NCBI RefSeq assembly: GCF_002936985.1
Contig: NZ_MPZN01000001.1
Location: 93,836 to 157,835 of the forward strand
Source: Microterricola pindariensis
GTDB lineage: Bacteria; Actinomycetota; Actinomycetes; Actinomycetales; Microbacteriaceae
Reading direction: 5' to 3'
Length of the DNA: 64,000 bases
In this document: piece by piece, positions 37,544-51,551 of the stretch
Numbering within the stretch: position 1 is the stretch's first letter
How the letters are laid out: the number at the start of each line of letters is the position of its first letter
Position numbers and translations under genes: made by a program
Notes under the pieces: generated by a model
What the model was told of the DNA's origin: nothing
What the model saw: only the letters and a program-made list of their open reading frames with translations
Databases searched by the model: none

Positions 37544-39595
37544 CTAGAAGATCTCCGGGTCATCAAATCGAACTCTCAGTGTAGGTGCGGGCCGGAAGGC
37601 GCCCCCCTTGGGCGGCCGCCTCCGCGAGCTCGCCACGGCGACGATGGCGGCCCGCAGGCGCCGGGCCACCTCGGCACCGGCCGCGTAGTCGAAGCGCACG
37701 ATGGCGCGCATGAGGCCGTCGGATGCCGCGGCGCCCGGCCCGGCCGGCGGGGCGGGGACCGGCCCCAGGATGTCGACGCCATCCAGCTCCCGCAGTTCGG
37801 CCAGCGCGCCGTCGAGCACGGCGGGGGCGGCGGTGACGGAGGCGGTGCGCACGGCGGGTGGGAAGCGCAGGGCGCGCCGGTCGGCGAACTCGCGGGCGGC
37901 CCACTGGGCCTGCTGCCAGGTGCCGAGGGCGGAGGCGAGGGCGCCGCCCACCCCGGCCAGGATCACCGGGGCACCGGGCGCGGCCAGCACGGCCGCGTTG
38001 GACCACCAGCGCAGTGCGTCCTCCGCAACCCGCAGCGACTCGCGTCCGAGCATCCGCTCGCCGTCGAGCAGCAGCACGGCGGCGTAGCCGCCGGCGGCGA
38101 CCGGCTCGGCCCCGCGGGTGGCGATCACCAGCGCGGGCTTCGCGCTCACGCTGAGGATCGGGTTCTCACCGTCGGCGACGACGACGAGCGCGCCGGGGAA
38201 GGCTCGGCCGAGCTCCTCGGCGGTGCGCCCGGCGCCGATCCGCACGGTGCGCAGCGCGTGCCCCCCGCAGGTGCCGCAGGTCCAGTTCGCAGCGATCGCG
38301 CCGCACCAGCGGCAGCTGGGCGCCGCTCCCGGGGCGTTCTGGCCGAGCGGCCCCTGGCAGTGGGCGCAGCGGGCGGCCTCGCGGCAGCTGGCACAGGCGA
38401 CGACGGGCGCGTAGCCGGGCGAGGCGACCTGCACGAGCACGGGCCCGCGGCCGAGGCCGTCCTTCGCCTCGCGCCAGGCCAGCGACGGGATGCGCGCCGC
38501 CTGGGCGTGCTCGTCCGGCTGGCCCTGCTGCGCGGTGGCGATGATGTTGGGGCGGGAGAAGCGCTCGGGCGCGAGCTCGTGCAGCCAGCCGATCTCGACG
38601 AGGCGCTGCGCCTCGATGCTGCGGGCGTGGCCGAGCAGGACGAGAGCGGAGCCGCTCAGGCCCTGCCGGATGAGCGCGACGTCGCGGGCGTTGGCGTAGG
38701 GGGCGAGCGACTCGGCGTACAGCGGGTCGCCGTCGTCCCAGAGGGCGATGAGCCCGAGCGCGCTGGCCGGCGCGTAGACGACGGAGCGGTTGCCGACGAC
38801 GACGCGCGGCTCGGGGCCGAGGCAGGCCAGGAACGCGCTGTAGCGCTCCGTCGTGGTCTGCCGGGCGTCGAAGCGGGAGATCTGCTCCGCCGGCAGCAGC
38901 GCGTGCAGGGCGGCGAGCAGCTGCTCCTGGTCGCGGAAGTCGGGAACGGCCAGCAGGGCGCTGCGCCCGCCGGCGAGCGTGCGCGCGGCCAGCTCGGCCA
39001 TGGTCAGGGCCCAATGGCCCACCCAGGCGCCGGACGCCGTCTGCACCAGCCGCGGCACGGCGGTCATCGCGACCCGCCCGTCCGGGTCGAGGGCCCCGGC
39101 CACGACGGCGTCGGTGTAGCCGCTGAGGCCCGGGAGCGCCGGCTCGGCCGAGGGCACAGCGGGCGAGGCGACCGGGTCTCGCGAGGGCGCGGACTCGGCC
39201 GCTTCGGCATCCGCCTGCGCGGCCAGCCACTTCTTCTCTGCCCGCACCGCGCGTGGCGGCACGGCCAGCCGCACCACGTCGATGGCGCTGCCGGCGCCGC
39301 GGTCGGCGATGCGGCGCGCCAGCTCGTAGACCTCGGGCGTGAGCACGGCGGCCGTCGACACGAGCGAGTCGATGTCGCTGAGCGTTCCCGAGAAGGAGTC
39401 GTCGGCCTCTGCGGCGTCCACCAGCTCGATCACATATGCGTCGATGATGCGCCCGCCGGAGCGGAACGGCACCTTGACCCGCTGCCCCACCCGGATGGCG
39501 CCGGCCAGTGCCTCCGGCACGCCGTAGTCGAAGAGGTGGTCCAGCTGCGGCAGCGGGTTGTCGATCAGGACGCGGGCGACCACACCGGACCGCAT
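37544..39595 (-). CDS. priA: Actinobacterial PriA (replication restart protein without ATPase motifs)
   Basis: 683 aa. N-terminal DNA-binding region (VARVLIDNPLPQLDHLFDYGVP) and the zinc-binding cysteines CASC...CAHC...CRWC...CGTC (about 410-460) are intact. The helicase motor is degenerate: no GxGKT/S P-loop where expected (region TLAGGRSALLAVPDF), and LWDDGD stands in place of the DEEH box. This agrees with the known absence of Walker motifs in actinobacterial PriA, so it should act as a DNA-binding loader rather than a helicase. ATG at 39595 is 2 bp after the metK stop; an in-frame start at 39649 overlaps metK and is less likely. Confidence 0.93.
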   Translation of the reverse strand: MRSGVVARVLIDNPLPQLDHLFDYGVPEALAGAIRVGQRVKVPFRSGGRIIDAYVIELVDAAEADDSFSGTLSDIDSLVSTAAVLTPEVYELARRIADRGAGSAIDVVRLAVPPRAVRAEKKWLAAQADAEAAESAPSRDPVASPAVPSAEPALPGLSGYTDAVVAGALDPDGRVAMTAVPRLVQTASGAWVGHWALTMAELAARTLAGGRSALLAVPDFRDQEQLLAALHALLPAEQISRFDARQTTTERYSAFLACLGPEPRVVVGNRSVVYAPASALGLIALWDDGDPLYAESLAPYANARDVALIRQGLSGSALVLLGHARSIEAQRLVEIGWLHELAPERFSRPNIIATAQQGQPDEHAQAARIPSLAWREAKDGLGRGPVLVQVASPGYAPVVACASCREAARCAHCQGPLGQNAPGAAPSCRWCGAIAANWTCGTCGGHALRTVRIGAGRTAEELGRAFPGALVVVADGENPILSVSAKPALVIATRGAEPVAAGGYAAVLLLDGERMLGRESLRVAEDALRWWSNAAVLAAPGAPVILAGVGGALASALGTWQQAQWAAREFADRRALRFPPAVRTASVTAAPAVLDGALAELRELDGVDILGPVPAPPAGPGAAASDGLMRAIVRFDYAAGAEVARRLRAAIVAVASSRRRPPKGGAFRPAPTLRVRFDDPEIF

Positions 39596-39597
39596 GA

Positions 39598-40791
39598 TCA
39601 GAGCCCGGCTGCGCTTCTCAGATCGTCGACCCGGTCCAGCCGCTCCCACGTGAAGTCGGGGAGCTCTCGGCCGAAGTGGCCGTAGCTGGCGGTCTGCGCG
39701 TAGATCGGGCGCAGCAGGTCGAGGTCGTCGATGATGGCGCCGGGGCGGAGGTCGAACACCTCGCGGATGGCGCGGGTGATGTCGGCGTCCGGCAGCGTGC
39801 CGGTGCCGAAGGTCTCCACGTACAGCCCGACGGGGGCCGCCTTGCCGATGGCGTAGGCGACCTGCACCTCGAGCCGCTCGGCCAGGCCGGCGGCGACGGC
39901 GTTCTTGGCGACCCAGCGCATGGCGTAGGCGGCGGAGCGGTCGACCTTGGACGGGTCCTTGCCGCTGAAGGCGCCCCCGCCGTGGCGGCTGGCTCCCCCG
40001 TAGGTGTCGATGATGATCTTGCGGCCGGTGAGGCCGGCGTCGCCTTGCGGGCCGCCGATCTCGAATTTGCCGGTCGGGTTGATCAGGGTCTTCGCGCCGG
40101 CGGAGTCGAGTTCGACGAGGTCGAGGACGGGGCGGATGACGAGCTCGTTGATCTCGCGGGCGAGCTGCTCCTGGCTGACCTTGGGCGAGTGCTGGGTGGA
40201 GAGCACGACGGTCTCGACGCTGCGCGGGATCTGGCCCTCGTAGCCGATGGTGACCTGGGTCTTGCCATCCGGCCGCAGGTAGTCGACGAGCCCGGCCTTG
40301 CGCACCTCGGCGAGGCGCTCGGCGAGGCGGTGCGCGATCCAGATCGGGATCGGCATCAGCTGCGGCGTCTCGGTGGTGGCGTAGCCGAACATGATGCCCT
40401 GGTCGCCCGCACCCTGCTGGTCGTAGCGCTCGTGGCTGGAGAGCGTGCGGCTCTCGAAGGCCTTGTCGACGCCCTGGGCGATGTCCGGCGACTGGCCGCC
40501 GATCGAGATCGACACCCCGCAGGAGCGCCCGTCGAACCAGACGTCGGAGGAGTCGTAGCCGATGGAGGTGATGCGCTCGCGCACGATGGAGGGGATCTCG
40601 ACGTACGCCTCGGTGGTGACCTCACCCGCGACGTGCACGAGCCCGGTGGTCACCAGCGTCTCGACGGCGACCCGGCTGTGCGGGTCGAGTGCCAGCATGG
40701 CGTCGAGGATGCTGTCGGAGATCTGGTCGCAGATCTTGTCTGGGTGTCCCTCGGTGACCGATTCCGAAGTGAATAGCCGAAGCTCGCTCAT
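39598..40791 (-). CDS. metK: S-adenosylmethionine synthetase
   Basis: Makes SAM from methionine and ATP. 397 aa. ATP/Mg motifs: [13 protein letters not shown] (about 14-26), [12 protein letters not shown] (about 122-133), and the P-loop-like [16 protein letters not shown] (about 268-283). ATG at 40791. coaBC lies 56 bp upstream on the same strand. I see no SAM riboswitch in that gap. metK-priA-fmt is a conserved actinobacterial order. Confidence 0.98.
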   Translation of the reverse strand: MSELRLFTSESVTEGHPDKICDQISDSILDAMLALDPHSRVAVETLVTTGLVHVAGEVTTEAYVEIPSIVRERITSIGYDSSDVWFDGRSCGVSISIGGQSPDIAQGVDKAFESRTLSSHERYDQQGAGDQGIMFGYATTETPQLMPIPIWIAHRLAERLAEVRKAGLVDYLRPDGKTQVTIGYEGQIPRSVETVVLSTQHSPKVSQEQLAREINELVIRPVLDLVELDSAGAKTLINPTGKFEIGGPQGDAGLTGRKIIIDTYGGASRHGGGAFSGKDPSKVDRSAAYAMRWVAKNAVAAGLAERLEVQVAYAIGKAAPVGLYVETFGTGTLPDADITRAIREVFDLRPGAIIDDLDLLRPIYAQTASYGHFGRELPDFTWERLDRVDDLRSAAGL

Positions 40792-40847
40792 GGGCCTGTC
40801 TCTGATCGAAGGTTGTGGTGCTGAAAAACGGTGGTCGCGCGGGGCTG

Positions 40848-42077
40848 CTAGTGCAGACGTTCCGCGATCACATCAAGTATGCGATGGGCCACCGACAGCT
40901 TGCTGCCGACGGCCTCCAACACTATATCCGCGCCGGCATCGAGCACCGTGATGTCGTTGCGTTCTGTGGCGAAGCCCTCGCTCCAGCCGACCCGGTTCAG
41001 CACGAGCAGGTCGGCGCCCTTGCGGGCGAGCTTGCTGCGGCCGAGCTCCAGCTGGGCGGCTCGGTCCGGCTCGGTCTCCGCGGCGAAGCCGACGACGAGC
41101 TGGCCCGGCGCCTTGGCCGCGGCGAGGCCGGCCAGGATGTCGGGGTTGCGGACGAGCTCGAGCGTCATCGTGTCGCCGCGCTCGTCCTTCTTGATCTTGC
41201 CCTCGCTGACCTCGACGGGGCGGTAGTCGGCGACGGCGGCCGCCATGATGACGACGTCGGCGCCCTCAGATGCCAGGGCGGCGGCATCCTGCATCTGCAA
41301 CGCCGTGGAGACCTCGCGCAGGTCGACGCCGGCCGGTGCCGGCACCTCGAGGTGGGCCGCGATGAGCACCACCTCGGCGCCACGGGCGGTCGCCGCCTCG
41401 GCCAGGGCGATGCCCTGCCGGCCGCTGGAGCGGTTGCCGAGGAAGCGCACGGGGTCCAGCGGCTCGCGGGTGCCGCCGGCGGTGACGACGACGCGCCGGC
41501 CGGCCAGGTCGAGCTGCGCGGCCCGGGCGTCGGGGCGGGACGCGTCGTAGGCGGCGAGGGCGGCGCGGACGATCGCGTCGGGCTCCTCGAGCCGGCCGGG
41601 GCCGGAGTCGGCGCCGGTCAGCTGGCCGACGGCGGGGCCGACCACCGTGACGCCGCGCGAGCGCAGCGTGGCGATGTTGGCGACGGTGGCCGGGTTCTGC
41701 CACATCTCGGTGTGCATCGCCGGGGCGATGACGAGCGGGGCGGTGCTGGCCAGCACGGTGTTGCCGAGCAGGTCGTCGGCGATGCCGGCGGCCAGCTTGG
41801 CGATGGTGTTCGCGGTCGCCGGGGCGATCACGATGAGGTCGGCCGACTGGCCGATCGCCACGTGCCGCACCTCGGCAACCCCCTCGTACAGCTCGCTGTG
41901 CACGGGGTTGCGCGAGATGGCCTCCAGCGTCGGCCGGCCCACGAACCGCAGTGCGGCATCCGTGGCGACCACGTGCACAGAGTGCCCGGCCAGCACGAAT
42001 GCCCGCACCACGTTGACCGCCTTGTACGCGGCGATGCCGCCGCTGATGCCGACGACGATCGTGAGGGGCTGGGACAC
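40848..42077 (-). CDS. coaBC: Bifunctional phosphopantothenoylcysteine decarboxylase / phosphopantothenate-cysteine ligase
   Basis: Two successive CoA-pathway steps in one 409-aa protein. The CoaC flavodoxin-like half (1-~185) has GGIAAYKA and [14 protein letters not shown] with the active-site His region (about 122-135). The CoaB half (~195-409) has [22 protein letters not shown], the nucleotide/Lys segment, and GFAAETE. GTG at 42077 is the start; rpoZ ends 22 bp upstream. CoaE, further left in the window, completes the pathway. Confidence 0.97.
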   Translation of the reverse strand: MSQPLTIVVGISGGIAAYKAVNVVRAFVLAGHSVHVVATDAALRFVGRPTLEAISRNPVHSELYEGVAEVRHVAIGQSADLIVIAPATANTIAKLAAGIADDLLGNTVLASTAPLVIAPAMHTEMWQNPATVANIATLRSRGVTVVGPAVGQLTGADSGPGRLEEPDAIVRAALAAYDASRPDARAAQLDLAGRRVVVTAGGTREPLDPVRFLGNRSSGRQGIALAEAATARGAEVVLIAAHLEVPAPAGVDLREVSTALQMQDAAALASEGADVVIMAAAVADYRPVEVSEGKIKKDERGDTMTLELVRNPDILAGLAAAKAPGQLVVGFAAETEPDRAAQLELGRSKLARKGADLLVLNRVGWSEGFATERNDITVLDAGADIVLEAVGSKLSVAHRILDVIAERLH

Positions 42078-42099
42078 GGAAGAGCCGCCTTCTGAAGGG

Positions 42100-42357
42100 T
42101 TATTCGGCGTTCGGGCGAACCGTCAGCTTGTTCTCGTTGATCTCGTGCATCGCGATCGACAGGGGCTTGTCCTCGATCGACGAGTCGACCAGGGGGCCGA
42201 CGTTGTCGAACAGGCTGCCTTCGTGCAGGTCGGAGTAGTAGTCGTTGATCTGGCGGGCGCGCTTGGAGGCGAAGATCACGAGGGCATACTTGGAGTCGAC
42301 CTTCGAGAGCAGCTCGTCGATGGGCGGGTCGATGATGCCGGTGAGCTTGTCAGCCAT
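42100..42357 (-). CDS. rpoZ: RNA polymerase omega subunit
   Basis: Small assembly factor of RNA polymerase. 85 aa, with the conserved helical core [20 protein letters not shown] (about 27-46), and the C-terminal half rich in acidic residues ([20 protein letters not shown]). GGAG lies 7 nt before ATG 42357. It sits between gmk and coaBC as in nearly all Actinobacteria. Confidence 0.96.
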   Translation of the reverse strand: MADKLTGIIDPPIDELLSKVDSKYALVIFASKRARQINDYYSDLHEGSLFDNVGPLVDSSIEDKPLSIAMHEINENKLTVRPNAE

Positions 42358-42408
42358 GTGGAACTCCTGTGTGAGGGGTGAGCAAAACGAGGAAAAGGGC
42401 GCGCTGGG

Positions 42409-43362
42409 TCAGCGCTTCGCCTTGCGAGTCTTCATCAAGTCTACGACTTCTTGCGCGGCCTCGCCCACGTCGCTGTTCACGACCTGGAAATCGAACTCGT
42501 CGACGGAGGCCAATTCGACCTTCGCCGTCTCGAGCCTGCGGGCCTGCTCGCTGGCCGTCTCGGTGCCGCGGCCGACCAGGCGGCGGACCAGTTCCTCCCA
42601 GCTCGGCGGCTGCAGGAACACCAGTCTGGCCTCCGGCATGGCGCGGCGCACCGAGCGGGCGCCCTGGATGTCGATCTCCAGCAGCACGCTGTTGCCGGCG
42701 GCCAGGGCCGCATCGACGGGGCCGCGCGGGGTGCCGTAGCGGTGCGCGTTGTGCACCGTCGCCCACTCCAGCAGCTCGCCCTCCTCGACCATCCGGTCGA
42801 ACTCGGCGTCGTCGACGAAGTAGTAGCTGACGCCCTCCACCTCGCCGGGGCGGGGCGCCCGGGTGGTGGCGGAGACCGAGAGCAGCACGTCCGGGTGGTT
42901 CTCCCGGATGTGGTTGGCGACGGTGCCCTTGCCGACGGCGGTCGGGCCGGCCAGCACGACCAGGCGCGCCGGCGCGGGGGTGCGCGCGGACAGCCGGTCG
43001 TAGAGGAAGTCGTAGAGGCGCTCCCGCTGGTGCTTGCCGAGCCCGCCGAGGCGCTTCGCCGGGGAGATGCCGAGGTCGTCCATGATGCGGTGCATCTTGG
43101 TGACGCCGATCGCGGGGATGCTGGTGAGGAACTCCGTCACGCGCAGCTTGCCCTCGGCGCCGAGCGGCTCCGCGAAGGCGGTGCGCATGACGTCGAGCGG
43201 GTTGCGCTCCCCCGCCGCGATCGCCGCCTTGACGGCGGCGCGCGCCCGGCGGGCGGCGACGGCGGCGCGGCTGGCCGCGACCCGGTCCACCTCGGGTGGG
43301 TTCAGGTGCTTGGGCTTGTCGACGTTCTGCCCGTCGGTGTCTTGTACAGCTGAGTCAGCCAC
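42409..43362 (-). CDS. gmk: Guanylate kinase fused to an N-terminal mIHF (actinobacterial IHF) domain
   Basis: 317 aa, about 110 longer than a plain guanylate kinase. Residues ~23-118 match actinobacterial integration host factor: a helical arm ([17 protein letters not shown]), then [20 protein letters not shown] (81-100) and [13 protein letters not shown] (104-116), the helix-two-turn-helix type DNA-binding unit. Residues 131-317 are the kinase: P-loop GPTAVGKGT (139-147), [29 protein letters not shown]. In Streptomyces and Mycobacterium the mIHF gene sits just upstream of gmk as a separate gene; here the two form one frame. GTG at 43362 overlaps the pyrF stop by 8 bp. Confidence 0.95.
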   Translation of the reverse strand: MADSAVQDTDGQNVDKPKHLNPPEVDRVAASRAAVAARRARAAVKAAIAAGERNPLDVMRTAFAEPLGAEGKLRVTEFLTSIPAIGVTKMHRIMDDLGISPAKRLGGLGKHQRERLYDFLYDRLSARTPAPARLVVLAGPTAVGKGTVANHIRENHPDVLLSVSATTRAPRPGEVEGVSYYFVDDAEFDRMVEEGELLEWATVHNAHRYGTPRGPVDAALAAGNSVLLEIDIQGARSVRRAMPEARLVFLQPPSWEELVRRLVGRGTETASEQARRLETAKVELASVDEFDFQVVNSDVGEAAQEVVDLMKTRKAKR

Positions 43363-44226
43363 GCTTGGCCTCCACTTCCTCTGCGCGACGCGCGATGGCG
43401 TCGGCGATGCCGTCGCGGCCGGCCGAGAGCAGGCCGCGCGATTCCGAGACGATGACGCCGGGGGTGAGCGCGCCGAACAGCCGGCGAGTCTCGCTCACCT
43501 CGGCGCCCTGGTGCCCGAATCCGGGGGCCAGCACGGGAACGGCCGGGCCGACGGGCTCCTCGTTGATGTTGATGCCGAACTTCGCCAGCTCCAGGGTCGC
43601 GCCGAGCACGACGCCCACCGAGCCGAAGCGCCGTTCGGATTGATCCTTCCGGCTGCCGTTCCACTGCGCGACGCCGGCGAGCATGCTCGCCGCGACGGTG
43701 CGCTCGGTCTCGGCGACGCGGGCGGTCTGCAGGCCGGCCGCCTCCGGGTTGGAGGTGGCGGCGAGCACGAACACGCCCTTGCCCGCGGCCTCCGCGAGCT
43801 CGAGCGAGCTCTGCAGCGAGCCGAGCCCCAGGTACGGGCTGAGCGTGACGGCATCCGACTCGAGCGGCGAGCCGGGCCGCAGCCACGCCTCGCCGTACGC
43901 CTGCTGGGTGCTGCCGATGTCGCCGCGCTTGGCGTCGGCGATGACGAGGATGCCGGCGGCACGCGCCTCGGCGATCACCCGCTCCAGCGCGGCGTAGCCG
44001 GCGGAGCCGTGCCGCTCGAAGAACGACACCTGCGGCTTGAGGATGCCGGCCCGGTTCCAGGCCGCCTCCACGACGCGCAGGCCGAACTCGCGGGCGCCCT
44101 CTGCGGAGTCCTCGAGACCCCACTGGTCCAGGATCCACGCGTGTGGGTCGATGCCAACGCAGAGGTGCCCGGAGCGGTCGAAGACCGCCCCGAGCTTGTC
44201 ACCGAAAGTCAGTGCCTCTGGCTGGC

Positions 44227-44230
<4 letters not shown>
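43355..44230 (-). CDS. pyrF: Orotidine 5'-phosphate decarboxylase (type 2)
   Basis: Last step to UMP. 291 aa, the long actinobacterial subgroup. The catalytic Lys/Asp cluster [10 protein letters not shown] (99-108) and [16 protein letters not shown] (about 23-38) define the type 2 family. GTG at 44230 shares GTGA with the carB stop. No pyrD lies between carB and pyrF, although some Actinobacteria have it there. Confidence 0.96.
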
Positions 44231-47513
<3,283 letters not shown>

Positions 47514-47514
<1 letters not shown>

Positions 47515-48701
47515 TACTTGTTTCCGTTCTGCTGCTGCTGCGCCATGACCATGTCACGGAAGCGGTCGAAGAGGTAGTTGGCGTCGTGCGGCCCCGAGGC
47601 GGACTCGGGGTGGTACTGCACGGAGAATGCGGGGATGTCGAGGCAGTTCAGGCCCTCGACGACGTTGTCGTTGAGGTCGTAGTGGCTGACCTCGACGCGG
47701 CCGAAGCCCTCGGTGGACTCGCTGATGACGTCGATCGGCGCCTCCACGGCGAAGCCGTGGTTGTGCGCGGTGATCTCGACCCGGCCGGTGGCCTTGTCCA
47801 GCACCGGCTGGTTGATGCCGCGGTGGCCGAAGGGCAGCTTGTAGGTGTTGAAGCCGAGGGCGCGGCCGAGCAGCTGGTTGCCGAAGCAGATTCCGAAGTA
47901 CGGCACGCCCGCCCGGAGCACCTCGCGGAGCAGCTCGACGTGGCCGTCCGAGGCGCCGGGGTCGCCCGGGCCGTTCGAGAAGAACAGGGCGTCGGGGGCG
48001 AGCGCGAGGATCTCGGCGGCGCCGGTGGTCTGCGGCAGCACCACGACGTCGAAGCCGCGGGCGGCCAGGAACTCGAGGGTGGAGGTCTTGACGCCGAGGT
48101 CGAGCACGGCGACCGTGCCGACGCGCTCGGTGGTGGCTGGCAGCTCATAGCGCTCGCTGGTGGAGACCTCGCCCGAGAGGTTCAGGCCGGTCATCTGGGC
48201 GCCGGAGCGCACCAGCTCGAGCTGCTCGGCGTCGGAGAGCTCGAAGTCGGCCCCGGAGAAGATGCCGGCGCGCAGGGCCCCGACCGAGCGGATGCGGCGG
48301 GTGACGGCGCGGGTGTCGATGCCGCTGATGCCGACGACTCCCCCGGCGAGCAGGTCGTCGTCGATGCTGCGCTGGGAGCGGAAGTTCGACACGATGCGGG
48401 AGGGCTCGCGGACGATGAAGCCGGCGACCCAGATGCGGCTGGACTCCATGTCCTCGTCGTTGGCGCCGGTGTTGCCGATGTGCGGCGCGGTCATCAGCAC
48501 GATCTGTCCGGCGTAGCTCGGGTCGGTCAGCGTCTCCTGGTAGCCGGTCATGCCGGTGGAGAACACCGCCTCGCCGAGGGTGCGGCCGGTCGCGCCGTAT
48601 GCGCGGCCGACGTAGCGGGTGCCGTCCTCGAGAACGAGAACTGCCTGGCCCGGCCGGGCGTTCGGGGTGGTTGCGGTTTCAGCTGTCATTGCGCTTCCCA
48701 T
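47514..48701 (-). CDS. carA: Carbamoyl phosphate synthase small subunit
   Basis: Class I glutaminase supplying ammonia to CarB. About 395 aa. The nucleophile Cys lies in [14 protein letters not shown] (about 262-275); the catalytic His is in NLN-like AHNHGFAV or [12 protein letters not shown] near the C-terminus. Start choice is uncertain: ATG at 48701 is 2 bp after the previous stop, while ATG at 48689 has GGGAAG 4 nt upstream and may be the real one. Family length accommodates both. Confidence 0.96.
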
Positions 48702-48703
48702 GG

Positions 48704-49249
48704 TCAATTTGGTGCCTCACTGTTGGCGTCGGCCGGTTTCACGGCCGGAAGAATGGTGGAGATCGCGGAGAGGATTCTCGGCCTCTCTGCGGCGTCGATC
48801 ACGCGGAAGTAGCTGTCTGCGATGGTGGCGGCGCCATCCTGGCCGCCCTGCATCTGCCAGCTCACGAGGCAGAGTCCGCCCTGCTCGACCCCGCGGTCGA
48901 TCGCCCAGCTGCTCTCGCCGACGGCGCGGAGGGCGCCGGCCGGGATGAAGAGCGGGGTGCCGCCGTCCAGCGCGATCGTGAGACCATCCGGGGCGACGGC
49001 CAGCGTGCCCTGCGCGCGGAAGCGCAGGCCGGCGGGCAGCAGGCGCTCCAGCGGCAGCTCGTGCCGGGTGGTGGCGACGTAGTTGGCCCGCACGCTGAGG
49101 CTGGGCGCGGCGGCGGATGCCGGCACCGGGTAGGCGGTCAGGCCCTGGTCCCGGCGGCCGCGGCGCTTCCAGCTGCGCGCCATGACGAGCAGCAGCACGA
49201 CGACGATGACGACCAGCAGGGCGGCCAGCAGCGCGCGCTCGACGCTCAC
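48704..49249 (-). CDS. PH-like domain membrane-anchored protein of the pyr operon
   Basis: 181 aa. One N-terminal transmembrane helix (about 5-23) then [13 protein letters not shown] beta-rich soluble domain follows (about 50-165) with the pattern [21 protein letters not shown] and SYFRVIDA, consistent with the PH-like proteins encoded at this position between pyrC and carA in many Actinobacteria (Rv1382 position in M. tuberculosis). GTG at 49249 shares GTGA with the pyrC stop. Function unknown; conserved co-location suggests a role tied to pyrimidine synthesis or its membrane link. Confidence 0.8.
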   Translation of the reverse strand: MSVERALLAALLVVIVVVLLLVMARSWKRRGRRDQGLTAYPVPASAAAPSLSVRANYVATTRHELPLERLLPAGLRFRAQGTLAVAPDGLTIALDGGTPLFIPAGALRAVGESSWAIDRGVEQGGLCLVSWQMQGGQDGAATIADSYFRVIDAAERPRILSAISTILPAVKPADANSEAPN

Positions 49250-50601
49250 GCGCTGGCCCCGCTCAGCACGGACGCGGCGCGGGCGACCTGCTCGGCCGCG
49301 ACCAGCTCGCCGCCCAGCACCGTGGCGTAGCCGTGGCGGAAGGTGGCCTCGACGCGGCCGGGCAGCGTCATGGCGAGGTAGGGCGAGTTCACGCCCTTGC
49401 CGGCCAGGTTCTGGGTGCTGAACTCGCGGCTCGCGTTCGGGTCGTAGAGCACGATGTCGGCGATCGCGCCGACCTCCAGCACGCTGCTGTGCCCGGCGAG
49501 GCGGCCGATCTGGGCGGGGGCACCGCTCAGCACGCGGGCGACGTCATTCCAGTCCAGCAGGCCGTTCGCCACGACGGAGGCGTGCACGACGGAGAGGGCG
49601 GACTCGAGCCCGACCATCCCGTTCGCCGCGGCGTCCCACTCGCAGTCCTTGGCCTCGACCGGGTGCGGGGCGTGGTCGGTGGCGACGATGTCGATCGTGC
49701 CGTCGGCGAGGGCGGCGCGCAGCGCCTCCACGTCCTCGCGCCGGCGCAGCGGCGGGTTGACCTTGTAGCGGGCGTCATAGCTGGCGACGAGCTCCTCGGT
49801 CAGCAGCAGGTGGTGCGGCGTGACCTCGGCGGTGACGTTGATGCCGCGGGCCTTCGCCCAGCGGATGACGTCGACGGAGCCGGCGGTGGAGACGTGGCAG
49901 ATGTGCAGCCGGGAGCCGACGTGCTCGGCGAGGAGCACATCGCGGGCGATGATCGACTCCTCGGCGACGGCCGGCCAGCCGGTGAGGCCGAGCTCGCCGG
50001 AGAGGGCACCCTCGTTCATCTGGGCGCCGACGGTGAGGCGGGGCTCCTGGGCGTGCTGGGCGATGACGCCGTCGAAGCCCTTGACGTATTCGAGGGCCCG
50101 GCGCATGAGCAGCGGGTCGGAGACGCAGAAGCCGTCGTCGGAGAAGACGCGCACCTGGGCCCGGGAGGCGGCCATGGCGCCGAGCTCGGCCAGCTTCTCG
50201 CCGGCCAGGCCAACGGTGACGGCGCCGATCGGGCGCACGGTGGCGTAGGCGGCCTGCTCACCGAGGGAGAGCACCTGCTCGACGACGCCGGCGGTGTCGG
50301 CCACGGGCGAGGTGTTCGCCATGGCGAAGATGCTGGTGAAGCCGCCGGCCGCGGCGGCGCGGCTGCCGGTCAGCACGGTCTCGCTCTGCTCGTAGCCGGG
50401 CTCGCGGAGGTGGGTGTGCAGGTCGACGAGGCCCGGCAGCGCCAGCAGCCCGTCGGCGTCGACGACGGCTGCGCCCGCGGAGCTCAGGCCGGAGCCGGTC
50501 TCGGTGATGCGGCCGTTCTCCAGCAGCAGGTCGGTGCGGCGTCCGTCGGCCAGGGTGGCTCCCGTGATGAGGGTGCGCTCGCTCGGTGTTGATGAGGTCA
50601 T
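49246..50601 (-). CDS. pyrC: Dihydroorotase
   Basis: Third step of UMP synthesis: cyclises carbamoyl-aspartate. 451 aa, class I amidohydrolase. Metal ligands: [12 protein letters not shown] (about 60-71), the DDG segment [13 protein letters not shown] [19 protein letters not shown] (His), and TDHAPHP (about 308-314). ATG at 50601 shares ATGA with the pyrB stop. Confidence 0.97.
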   Translation of the reverse strand: MTSSTPSERTLITGATLADGRRTDLLLENGRITETGSGLSSAGAAVVDADGLLALPGLVDLHTHLREPGYEQSETVLTGSRAAAAGGFTSIFAMANTSPVADTAGVVEQVLSLGEQAAYATVRPIGAVTVGLAGEKLAELGAMAASRAQVRVFSDDGFCVSDPLLMRRALEYVKGFDGVIAQHAQEPRLTVGAQMNEGALSGELGLTGWPAVAEESIIARDVLLAEHVGSRLHICHVSTAGSVDVIRWAKARGINVTAEVTPHHLLLTEELVASYDARYKVNPPLRRREDVEALRAALADGTIDIVATDHAPHPVEAKDCEWDAAANGMVGLESALSVVHASVVANGLLDWNDVARVLSGAPAQIGRLAGHSSVLEVGAIADIVLYDPNASREFSTQNLAGKGVNSPYLAMTLPGRVEATFRHGYATVLGGELVAAEQVARAASVLSGASA

Positions 50602-51551
50602 CGGGCCACCTCACGTTCGCCAGAAAGCAAGACGTACAACGCGGCCATTCTCACCGAAACTCCATTCGCTACCTGCTCGAGAACCGTCGACTGCGCCGAA
50701 TCGGCTGCGGCAGACGAGATTTCCAGGCCGCGGTTCATCGGCCCGGGGTGCATCACAATGCTACTCGGCGCGAGGCGCCGGAAACGATCATCATCCAGAC
50801 CCCATGTGCGGGAATACTCCCGACTGCTGGGGAAAAACGCCGCATTCATGCGCTCGGCCTGGATGCGCAGCATCATCACGACGTCTGGCGCGGCGTCGAT
50901 CGCCGCGTCCAGGTCGTAGCCGATCGTCGCCGGCCACGCCGTGGTGTGCACCGGGACGAGGGTGGGCGGGGCCACCAGGTGCACGCTGGCGCCGAGGGTG
51001 CTGAGCAGCCAGACGTTGGAGCGCGCGACCCGCGAGTGCAGGATGTCGCCGACGATCGTGACGGTGACGCCGTCGAGGTCGCGGCCGCGGGAGGCGCCGG
51101 GGTGCAGGCGGCGGCGGATCGTGAACGCGTCCAGCAGCGCCTGGGTGGGGTGTTCGTGGGTGCCGTCGCCGGCGTTGATGATGCCGGCGTCGATCCAGCC
51201 GCTGGCGGCCAGGACGGCGGGGGCCCCGGAGGCTCCGTGGCGGATGACGACGCCGTCGGCGCCGATCGCGGCCAGGGTCTGCGCCGTGTCCTTCAGGCTC
51301 TCGCCCTTGGACACGCTCGAGCCCTTGGCGCTGAAGTTGATGACATCCGCGGAGAGGCGCTTGGCGGCGGCCTCGAAGGAGATGCGGGTGCGGGTGGAGT
51401 CCTCGAAGAAGAGGTTGACGACGGTCTTGCCGCGCAGCGTCGGCAGCTTCTTGACCTCGCGCTGCTGCACGTCGGCCATGTCCTCGGCGATGTCGAGGAT
51501 CTCGATGGCGGCCTCGCGGGAGAGGTCCTTCGTGGAGAGCAGGTGGCGCAT
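50598..51551 (-). CDS. pyrB: Aspartate carbamoyltransferase catalytic chain
   Basis: Second step of UMP synthesis. 317 aa. Carbamoyl-phosphate site [13 protein letters not shown] (about 47-59), [10 protein letters not shown] (about 137-146), and [11 protein letters not shown] in the C-terminal domain. No pyrI regulatory chain is present. ATG at 51551 overlaps the pyrR stop by 1 base (TGATG); the GTG at 51554 is an alternative that adds one residue. Confidence 0.97.
   Translation of the reverse strand: MRHLLSTKDLSREAAIEILDIAEDMADVQQREVKKLPTLRGKTVVNLFFEDSTRTRISFEAAAKRLSADVINFSAKGSSVSKGESLKDTAQTLAAIGADGVVIRHGASGAPAVLAASGWIDAGIINAGDGTHEHPTQALLDAFTIRRRLHPGASRGRDLDGVTVTIVGDILHSRVARSNVWLLSTLGASVHLVAPPTLVPVHTTAWPATIGYDLDAAIDAAPDVVMMLRIQAERMNAAFFPSSREYSRTWGLDDDRFRRLAPSSIVMHPGPMNRGLEISSAAADSAQSTVLEQVANGVSVRMAALYVLLSGEREVAR

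Noticed and set aside
40792..40847. Possible SAM riboswitch before metK
   Set aside because: The gap is only 56 bp and contains none of the conserved SAM-riboswitch helices.
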